From a virus, in IMG/VR virus record IMGVR_UViG_3300034198_012353, positions 1 to 36,843 of that record: 36,843 bases of DNA, one strand, 5' to 3'. The notes under the pieces were generated by a model, which was not told the DNA's origin, made no database searches, and saw only the letters and a program-made list of their open reading frames with translations. The translations under genes and the position numbers were made by a program. Below are positions 31,395 through 36,843 of the stretch, piece after piece. How positions within the stretch are numbered: position 1 is the stretch's first letter; each line of letters begins with the position of its first letter.

Positions 31395-33227
31395 ATGGCA
31401 GATCAAAATTTAACAATATTTCAAAGGTTAACGAAGATATTCGGGTTCCAAGGTCAAGTACCTCAGCCACCATCCTTTAATTTTTCAAAAGAAGAACTTC
31501 TTAGGACCGACGATCCTGCTGTTTTTGAAAAAGAAAAACTACAGCATCAACAAAGTCAATATCTTTTTGATAAATGGACTAAACTAGATAATTCATTATA
31601 TAACCAATCAGTTTATTATGAACCAAATAGAATTGCTGCGTATTATGATTTTGAATCAATGGAGTTCACTCCAGAGGTTTCGGCGGCATTAGACATTTAT
31701 GCAGAAGAGTCAACAACAGTTTCAGAAAAGGGACATATTTTAGAAATCTATTCAGAATCTAAAAGAGTAAAAAACATATTAATCGATTTATTTGAAAATA
31801 GATTAGACATCAATACAAACTTACAAATGTGGGCAAGAAACATGTGTAAGTATGGTGATAACTTCTTGTACTTAAAAGTTAATCCAGAAGATGGGAAAGG
31901 TGTAGTCGGTTGCCAACAATTACCAAATATTGAAATTGAAAGATTAGAAGGCGCATTGAATGCTAGTCCACAACAAAGGGATGCAAAATTACCTGCTAAA
32001 GAACTTAGATTTAGATGGAAGAATAAAGACCTAGAATTCCAAGCATGGGAGATTGCTCACTTTAGAATTATGGGTGATGATAGAAAGTTACCTTACGGTA
32101 CTTCTATGTTAGATAAAATTAGAAGAATTTGGAAACAACTTTTACTTGCTGAAGATGCTATGTTAATCTATAGAACTTCAAGAGCACCGGAAAGACGTGT
32201 TTTTAAAGTATTCGTTGGTAATATGGACGATAAAGATATTGAACCATATGTACAACGTGTTGCAAACAAATTTAAACGCGACCAAACAGTTGATTCTAGA
32301 AATGGTCAAGTGGATATGCGTTACAACCAAATGGCGGTTGATCAGGATTATTTTATTCCTGTTCGTGATCCAGCAACGCCAAACCCAATTGAAACATTGG
32401 CTGGTGCTCAAAACTTAGGTGAGATTGCTGATATTGAATATATTCAGAAAAAATTATTAGCAGCCCTTCGTATACCTAAGGCATTCTTAGGTTTTGAAGA
32501 AGTTGTTGGTGATGGTAAGAATTTAGCATTAATGGATATTCGTTTTGCTAGAACAATTAATAGAATTCAAAAATCATTAATACAAGAACTTAACAAGATT
32601 GCATTAATTCATCTTTACATGTTGGACTTGGAAGATGAATTAGATAATTTCTCATTAGGTTTAAGTAATCCTTCCGCGCAATCAGATTTATTAAGAATTG
32701 AAAGTTGGAAAGAAAAAGTTACATTATATAAAGACGCAACGTCTGACCAATCACAAGTTGGTATTTTACCAGTATCGCACACTTGGGCTAAGAAAAATAT
32801 TCTTGGATTTAGTGATAACGAAGTGTTACTTGATTTACAACAACAACGCCTTGAGAGAGCGATGGGATTTGAATTGACAAATACTCAAAACGTAATTAAA
32901 CGCTCTGGAATATTCGATGAAGTAGATTCTAAGTACGGTATTCCTGAAGAAGAGAGAGCAAAAGCCCAGGAAGCCGCAGACGCTGGAGAAGGCGGAGGAG
33001 ATATGGGTGGCGGAATGCCTCCTTTAGGAGGCGGCGGTGGATCAGCACCAGCACCAGCACCAGACGCTGGCGGAAGCGAGCCATTAAGTGAGGGTAAAAA
33101 AGACAAAAAGAAAAAATTACTTTCATTATTAGAAAGCGAAACCGATCATGATTTATTCAATATGGAAAAGGCGCAGAAGAATATTTATGAAATAGAAAAT
33201 AAACTAAACAATTTACTAAACGATTAA
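31395..33227 (+). CDS. gp20: portal protein (T4 gp20-like), 610 aa
   Basis: It carries the gp20 hallmarks: an AAYYDFESMEFTPEVSAALD opening, EIAHFRI, LPYGTSMLDKIRRIWKQL, then RAPERRVFKVFVGN and the IPKAFLGFEE-to-ALMDIRFARTI block. The C-terminus carries a Gly/Pro/Ala linker (about 530-560) and a charged helix (EKAQKNIYEIENKLNNL), longer than needed and similar in style to neighbouring acidic proteins. The portal nucleates head assembly and is the DNA channel that docks the terminase. The gene order terminase-portal-core-protease-scaffold-capsid matches T4, without the tail genes 18 and 19 that sit between 17 and 20 there. Confidence 0.96.
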   Translation: MADQNLTIFQRLTKIFGFQGQVPQPPSFNFSKEELLRTDDPAVFEKEKLQHQQSQYLFDKWTKLDNSLYNQSVYYEPNRIAAYYDFESMEFTPEVSAALDIYAEESTTVSEKGHILEIYSESKRVKNILIDLFENRLDINTNLQMWARNMCKYGDNFLYLKVNPEDGKGVVGCQQLPNIEIERLEGALNASPQQRDAKLPAKELRFRWKNKDLEFQAWEIAHFRIMGDDRKLPYGTSMLDKIRRIWKQLLLAEDAMLIYRTSRAPERRVFKVFVGNMDDKDIEPYVQRVANKFKRDQTVDSRNGQVDMRYNQMAVDQDYFIPVRDPATPNPIETLAGAQNLGEIADIEYIQKKLLAALRIPKAFLGFEEVVGDGKNLALMDIRFARTINRIQKSLIQELNKIALIHLYMLDLEDELDNFSLGLSNPSAQSDLLRIESWKEKVTLYKDATSDQSQVGILPVSHTWAKKNILGFSDNEVLLDLQQQRLERAMGFELTNTQNVIKRSGIFDEVDSKYGIPEEERAKAQEAADAGEGGGDMGGGMPPLGGGGGSAPAPAPDAGGSEPLSEGKKDKKKKLLSLLESETDHDLFNMEKAQKNIYEIENKLNNLLND

Positions 33228-33229
33228 AA

Positions 33230-33985
33230 ATGAACAATAAAGTTGGGATTTTAAAAACCAAAATATTAAAAAAACTTACAGAATCTTACACTTCTGATAA
33301 TAAATCAGAAATGAAAAATATTCTTAAACTTATAAAAGAAAACAAAGATTTTAAAGAAATGTATTTGTTTTATGAAGAAATTGAGAACAAATATATCTCA
33401 GACAAAGAGACAGCAAAACTATATGTGGAGGGATTAAGCACAATGTTAAATAACCCAACATTAAAGGGAAATAAGAATAACTTAGAAATGTTTTGTAAAT
33501 CGTTAGATAAAACAATAGGTGATGTTTCAATTAACGAAAATGAATTATATTCAGCATTAGATATATTGAGTGAAAAGGACGCATTGTCAAACATAGAAAA
33601 GAAGGTAATTTCAAAAAAGAAATTAGTTGAACATTTAACAACTAAAAAAGAAATTAACGAATCTAAAGAATCAACATTAGTACCTAACGAAAATTTATTA
33701 AACGCAATATTAACAAGTAATTTTAACGCATTATATTCAAAAACACTTTCTGAATCTGAAAAAGAAGAATTGAAAAATATTTTATCTATTCCTCATAATG
33801 AGATTGAAAGTAAAACAGTTGAATTAAAAGAATCAATTATTAATCAAGTATCAACACTGATAAATGAAGCAAACGATAATGATTTATTAGACAAATTAAA
33901 GACGGTAAAGGACGAGGTCGTTCAAATGCAACCGTCGAGGTATAACTACTTCAGATTAAACGAATTAAAAAATGGACTTAATTAA
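33230..33985 (+). CDS. probable prohead core protein, 251 aa
   Basis: An almost wholly helical, Lys/Glu/Asn-rich protein (KKLTESYTSDNKSEMKNILK, then NILSIPHNEIESKTVELKES). No motif is recognised. It occupies the place of T4 core genes 67/68, between portal and protease, which suggests a prohead core or portal-scaffold role. It starts 2 bp after the portal stop. Its last codons (N-G-L-N-stop) lie in a palindrome shared with the convergent bS21 gene, with an 8-bp overlap of the two coding ends. Confidence 0.7.
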   Translation: MNNKVGILKTKILKKLTESYTSDNKSEMKNILKLIKENKDFKEMYLFYEEIENKYISDKETAKLYVEGLSTMLNNPTLKGNKNNLEMFCKSLDKTIGDVSINENELYSALDILSEKDALSNIEKKVISKKKLVEHLTTKKEINESKESTLVPNENLLNAILTSNFNALYSKTLSESEKEELKNILSIPHNEIESKTVELKESIINQVSTLINEANDNDLLDKLKTVKDEVVQMQPSRYNYFRLNELKNGLN

Positions 33986-33993
33986 GTCCATTT
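33970..33993. terminator. bidirectional palindromic terminator encoding both gene ends
   Basis: A perfect 24-bp palindrome (half-site AAATGGACTTAA), with T tracts on both strands, lies between two convergent genes. Read on either strand it encodes Asn-Gly-Leu-Asn-stop, the last residues of both proteins. Confidence 0.85.
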
Positions 33994-34169
33994 CTTTTTT
34001 GTTCAATATAGATCGCTTTTAATTTCTCATCTCTCTTCTTTACTGAAGGTTTAACATAAACCTGTCTATCCCTCAATTGTTGGATTTGTTTAGTTTTTTG
34101 AACTTTGTTTTTATAAGTTCTTAATGCGGTTTCTATACTTTTTTCTTTCGATAAATCAATAATAATCAT
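33978..34169 (-). CDS. rpsU: ribosomal protein bS21 homologue, 63 aa
   Basis: The full-length bS21 pattern is present: I-I-I-D-L, then SIETALRTYKNKVQKTKQIQ (11-30), LRDRQVYVKPSVKKRDEKLK (32-51), with the KPSV hallmark at 40-43. The end LKAIYIEQKRN, with Tyr54, is of the Bacteroidota type as I remember it. bS21 sits on the 30S platform near the anti-Shine-Dalgarno. In Flavobacterium it helps hide that sequence, so a phage copy could alter which messages are translated. Phage bS21 genes have been reported before (for example in pelagiphages). It is the only minus-strand gene in the head module, and an SD-like GAGG precedes its start. Confidence 0.92.
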   Translation of the reverse strand: MIIIDLSKEKSIETALRTYKNKVQKTKQIQQLRDRQVYVKPSVKKRDEKLKAIYIEQKRNGLN

Positions 34170-34176
34170 AAAGGAT

Positions 34177-34184
34177 TCCTCTTT
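34177..34184 (-). promoter_or_regulatory. Shine-Dalgarno-like AAAGAGGA before bS21 start
   Basis: The GAGG core (34178-34181) is 8 nt from the ATG. Most genes in the window have A-rich leaders with no SD; another SD-like site is at 13151. A TATTTAAA stretch lies about 15 bp further upstream and could be the promoter. Confidence 0.5.
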
Positions 34185-34275
34185 ATTTTAAATATATACA
34201 AATTTTTGGAATTTTAAAAAAATTTCTTTATTTTTATACTTAACACCATTAAAATATAATAATATGAAGAAATAA

Positions 34276-34704
34276 ATGAAATTTGGTAAATTTATTCACC
34301 TTGGTGAATATGAAGAAATTAAAATTGGTTACGGTACCGTAGATTTTAGAAACTTAAAAACCGTTTATGTTAAATTAAACTCCTGGGTAATGCCAACAGA
34401 TGAAATGGCTGATTTTGATAAAACAATTTTAAGGAGTAGAAAGAGAATTAAAGACACAATAAGGGAACATAATCTAAATAATTTATTTAAAAAAGAAAGT
34501 ATTGTCGATCTAGATATTAGAACTAAAGGTATAAAACTAGATAAAAAATCTTTTATGAATCTTGAGGTTACATTATTTGCTGAGAATCAATTCGATATAA
34601 AGAGTAAAGAAATTAAAAATACGCTTAAAAATTTGATTGAAAGTATAGTAGATAACTGTTTAATTGATAGATCCTTGTTTAATTTCAGTAAAACCAAGTT
34701 TTAA
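34276..34704 (+). CDS. hypothetical head-module protein, 142 aa
   Basis: A soluble alpha/beta protein (KFIHLGEYEEIKIGYGTVDF, then SRKRIKDTIREHNLNNLF) ending SLFNFSKTKF. No family is recognised. It lies between bS21 (divergent, 106-bp gap) and the prohead protease. A three-codon frame ATG-AAG-AAA-TAA (34264-34275) abuts its ATG, giving TAAATG. The gap has no other structure apart from AT-rich sequence that may hold promoters in both directions. The function is probably in head assembly, by position. Confidence 0.72.
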   Translation: MKFGKFIHLGEYEEIKIGYGTVDFRNLKTVYVKLNSWVMPTDEMADFDKTILRSRKRIKDTIREHNLNNLFKKESIVDLDIRTKGIKLDKKSFMNLEVTLFAENQFDIKSKEIKNTLKNLIESIVDNCLIDRSLFNFSKTKF

Positions 34705-34718
34705 ACGTTAATACGCAA

Positions 34719-34726
34719 TATTTATA
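34719..34726 (+). promoter_or_regulatory. TATTTATA box before prohead protease
   Basis: The octamer starts 23 bp upstream of the ATG at 34742, leaving a leader of about 10 nt at T4-late spacing. Confidence 0.45.
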
Positions 34727-34741
34727 ATGTAAAAACTATAA

Positions 34742-35428
34742 ATGCGCATATTAGGACCAAAAGAAATTGGAAAGGGGATTTTAATAGAATACGACGCAGG
34801 ACATATATCACCTAGCGAAAACAAACATATTTTAAAAGAGATGGAGAATAAAGATACCGATCAGGACTTTATTCTCTTTGCTGTTTTACAGAAATTCGAT
34901 ACACCAAACAAAAACGGTAGAATATACCCAGAAAGAATTCTCAAGAGAGAAAATGACAAGTATCAACAAGTCATGAAAAATGGTTCAGCATTAAATGAAC
35001 TAAATCATCCATCATCATCACTTATCGATTTAGATAGAGTTTCCCATTCAATTCTTGAAACATGGTGGGAAGGTAGAATGTTAATGGGTAAAATCAAATT
35101 ATTTACATCTCCTGGTTGGAGAAAAATGGGTATAGTTTCCACAAAAGGAGATCAAGCCGCTATGCTTCTTTTAAATGGAGCAACCCTAGGTATTTCATCT
35201 AGAGGTGTCGGATCATTAAAAACAGAGAAAGGACAGAATGTTGTTCAAGACGACTTTGAATTAGTTTGTTTTGACTTAGTGTCATCTCCATCTACTCCGG
35301 GTGCATATATCTTCCAAGATATTGCTGATAGAGACAAATTTCAGGAGTCAGTTCAAGAGGAAAAACCAATTGAAAATAATAGAGTTTTAAAATTAATGGG
35401 AAAACTTGATTCTTTCCTTAGCAAATAA
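34742..35428 (+). CDS. gp21: prohead maturation protease (T4 gp21-like), 228 aa
   Basis: Family motifs are in order: DTPNKNGRIYPERIL (53-67), the His motif LNELNHPSS with H89, LGISSRGVGS with Ser152/153 as nucleophile, and FDLVSSPSTPGAY (177-189) as the third conserved block. It is the serine-type assembly protease that degrades the scaffold and trims the capsid protein during maturation. The length is close to gp21 (212 aa). A terminator follows at 35438. The charged C-terminal helix (NNRVLKLMGKLDSFL) may be removed on activation. Confidence 0.95.
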   Translation: MRILGPKEIGKGILIEYDAGHISPSENKHILKEMENKDTDQDFILFAVLQKFDTPNKNGRIYPERILKRENDKYQQVMKNGSALNELNHPSSSLIDLDRVSHSILETWWEGRMLMGKIKLFTSPGWRKMGIVSTKGDQAAMLLLNGATLGISSRGVGSLKTEKGQNVVQDDFELVCFDLVSSPSTPGAYIFQDIADRDKFQESVQEEKPIENNRVLKLMGKLDSFLSK

Positions 35429-35437
35429 TGAGTTTAT

Positions 35438-35470
35438 TTAGGTTTTCAATACAAAAACCTAACTTTTTTT
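35438..35470 (+). terminator. strong intrinsic terminator between protease and scaffold
   Basis: TTAGGTTTT (35438-35446) pairs with AAAACCTAA (35454-35462), a 7-nt loop lies between, and a T run follows. It isolates the scaffold-capsid unit. Confidence 0.88.
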
Positions 35471-35481
35471 AAAAATCACAG

Positions 35482-35489
35482 TATTTATA
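35482..35489 (+). promoter_or_regulatory. TATTTATA box before scaffold
   Basis: The octamer starts 28 bp upstream of the scaffold ATG at 35510 and follows the terminator. This is probably the main promoter for scaffold plus capsid protein, the most abundant late products. Confidence 0.5.
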
Positions 35490-35509
35490 TATTAAATCGA
35501 TCATAACAA

Positions 35510-36733
35510 ATGACAGAAAAATCCATTTTAGAACAAGCGTTACTTCAAATTAATACACTTGAAGAAGCAGTAAAGCAAAATGCAAAAGGTATCCTTGGAT
35601 CAGTAATGAAACAAGAACTAAACGATTTGCTTAAAGAATCTATGGAAGAAGAGGACGAAGTTCCAGCAGACGGAACTGAACCTGAAGAAAAAGAAGAGGA
35701 TATGCCAAATCCAGATGTACAAACAGAACAACCAGAAGACGAAGTTGGTGATGAAACCGACGACGATTCTGAAGATGTTGCTGATGATGACTCTGAAGAA
35801 GGAAATGAAGAAGGCGATGACTTACCATCATTAGAGGACGAACCAAACAAAGAAATCGATTCAGACGATTCATCAGAAGATGAGTTTAACTCATTTGGAG
35901 GTGATACTGAAGAAGAAGGTATGGGCGGGGAAGACGAAGATGTTTTAGATATGACTGGCGCTCCACACGATGAAGTTGTTAAGGTATTTAAAGCAATGAA
36001 AGACGAAGACGGTATCATAGTTAAAAAAGACGGTGATAATGTTGAGTTTAAAGATGGTGAAGACGAATACATCATTAAATTAAACGAGGAAGAGGAGTTT
36101 ACTCCTGACTCAGAAGAAGAATCAGATGATATGTCTCAAGAAGATATGTCTGAAGATTGGAACGAAGAAGAGGAAACCGTTTATGAAATTGAGTTAGGTC
36201 AAGATGATGAAGACGAGCCAGTTAAAAAAGTTGAAGCAACAGAAGCAGCAAGAACTAAATCTAATCCACACGGTAATAAAAACGGTATGAATAGATCTGG
36301 TTTGCCTAGTAAGAAAAAATACAAAGCAGGTTCTACTGTAGTTGGTATCAACGAAGAAGTTGAAACTTTGAAAAAACAAAATGCTGAATATAAAAAGGCG
36401 TTAGTAATGTTCAAAGATAAACTTAACGAGGTTGCGGTATTCAACGCAAATCTTGCATATGCTACAAGATTATTTACAGAACATTCAACTACAAAAACTG
36501 AAAAAATGGGAATTTTAAAAAGATTTGACACCATTTCTTCAATAACTGAATCAAAAAATCTTTACACTGCAATTAAAACTGAATTAGGTTCTAAAAAATC
36601 AGTAACTGAATCAGTTGCAGAAAAAATCACATCATCTCCTTCAACATCTTCTAGCGAAGTGCTTGCTGAATCAAAAGTTTACGAAGCGCCTCAGTTTGCA
36701 AGAATGAAAGATTTAATGAGAAAAATAAAATAA
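35510..36733 (+). CDS. gp22: prohead core scaffold (T4 gp22-like), 407 aa
   Basis: A helical start (LEQALLQINTLEEAVKQNAK) is followed by a very acidic region (about 44-235, Asp/Glu/Ser-rich), a basic patch (KSNPHGNKNGMNRSGLPSKK at about 250-269), and a C-terminal coiled coil (about 280-365) with gp22-like features (EEVETLKKQNAEYKKALVMF). The end is a short basic helix RMKDLMRKIK. The position between protease and capsid gene is exactly that of T4 gene 22. The scaffold organises the prohead and is digested by the protease. The acidic insert makes it longer than gp22 (269 aa). Confidence 0.9.
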   Translation: MTEKSILEQALLQINTLEEAVKQNAKGILGSVMKQELNDLLKESMEEEDEVPADGTEPEEKEEDMPNPDVQTEQPEDEVGDETDDDSEDVADDDSEEGNEEGDDLPSLEDEPNKEIDSDDSSEDEFNSFGGDTEEEGMGGEDEDVLDMTGAPHDEVVKVFKAMKDEDGIIVKKDGDNVEFKDGEDEYIIKLNEEEEFTPDSEEESDDMSQEDMSEDWNEEEETVYEIELGQDDEDEPVKKVEATEAARTKSNPHGNKNGMNRSGLPSKKKYKAGSTVVGINEEVETLKKQNAEYKKALVMFKDKLNEVAVFNANLAYATRLFTEHSTTKTEKMGILKRFDTISSITESKNLYTAIKTELGSKKSVTESVAEKITSSPSTSSSEVLAESKVYEAPQFARMKDLMRKIK

Positions 36734-36759
36734 AAAATTAAAAAACAAATATTTTAAAA

Positions 36760-36843
36760 ATGGGAGCATTATTAGAATCAGGTATGGTAGGAAACATTGG
36801 TCTTAAACACTTACGTGTGATCAAAGAAGATACCATCAAAAAA
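36760..36843 (+). CDS. gp23: major capsid protein (T4 gp23-like), N-terminal fragment
   Basis: The first 28 codons (MGALLESGMVGNIGLKHLRV and on) run off the window. The call rests on position directly after the scaffold gene and on the style of the N-terminus, which in T4 gp23 is a removable propeptide. An LLE-S site at residues 4-7 would suit the prohead protease preference for hydrophobic-x-Glu. The leader is A/T-rich with no SD. The rest of the gene lies beyond the window. Confidence 0.75.
   Translation, partial: MGALLESGMVGNIGLKHLRVIKEDTIKK

Noticed and set aside
35545-36075. A 176-aa minus-strand Ser-rich frame
   Set aside because: It is the antisense of the acidic scaffold coding repeats (GAA/GAT giving TTC/ATC), opposite the well-supported gp22-like gene.
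1-36843. CRISPR arrays, insertion sequences, attachment sites or rRNA
   Set aside because: No regularly spaced repeats, transposase or recombinase motifs, or rRNA-like sequence were seen; the only repeats are coding simple sequence and the two-copy intergenic element.
34742-36843. A ClpP partner for the Clp-like unfoldase among the proteases here
   Set aside because: The only serine-type protease near the head genes is the gp21-like prohead protease, whose motifs and position fit capsid maturation.

Overview
The window is an AT-rich stretch of a large T4-like tailed phage whose host is most likely a member of the Bacteroidota (Flavobacteriia-like). The phage assignment rests on an ordered T4-type head module at the right end: large terminase, portal, a putative core protein, prohead protease, scaffold, and the first 28 codons of the major capsid protein. 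Four lines point to the host. Five exported proteins have signal peptides with Gln at +1, a Bacteroidota habit. Most start codons follow A-rich leaders without a Shine-Dalgarno sequence. Several TAnnTTTG (-7 type) promoter boxes are present. A phage-encoded ribosomal protein bS21 resembles the Bacteroidota form.

Layout. 1-1.5 kb: tRNA-Pro(UGG), a terminator, a possible 31-aa ORF, a PhyH-like dioxygenase and an unknown gene. 1.6-8.6 kb (+): a membrane-anchored protein, two large secreted proteins (cohesin/dockerin-like and C-type-lectin-like), two paralogous lipoproteins and four small membrane proteins, two of them holin-like, closed by a strong terminator. 8.6-11.7 kb (+): a CsgG-like protein followed by two exported proteins with probable outer-membrane beta-barrels. 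11.7-13.6 kb (+): a split HldE pair (sugar kinase and nucleotidyltransferase), a cupin and an unknown gene. 13.6-18.9 kb (-): six tightly packed genes, namely an SDR nucleotide-sugar epimerase, an RmlC-like epimerase, three SGNH-like proteins and a glycosyltransferase-like protein. 19-21.5 kb (-): an unknown gene, RNA ligase, a small ORF, a polynucleotide-kinase-like protein (RNA repair), a zinc-ribbon protein and a small lipoprotein. 21.5-24.6 kb: a candidate small RNA, an M20-like metallopeptidase and a ClpC-like AAA+ unfoldase without its N-domain. 24.6-29.5 kb (+): a KTSC-domain protein, a nucleotidyltransferase-fold protein and four acidic or low-complexity genes that are probably virion-related. 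29.5-36.8 kb: the head module, interrupted by the opposite-strand bS21 gene.

How the parts fit. The left half is accessory and faces the cell envelope: exported proteins, lipoproteins, barrels, a CsgG-like component and carbohydrate-activating or decorating enzymes. The middle holds takeover and maintenance functions (RNA repair, peptidase, unfoldase, bS21). The right end is head morphogenesis, with repeated terminator / TATTTATA / start-codon junctions that look like separate late transcription units. Positions, motifs and overlaps were read directly. Family names come from recognised sequence motifs without a database search. Functional links between modules are inference.
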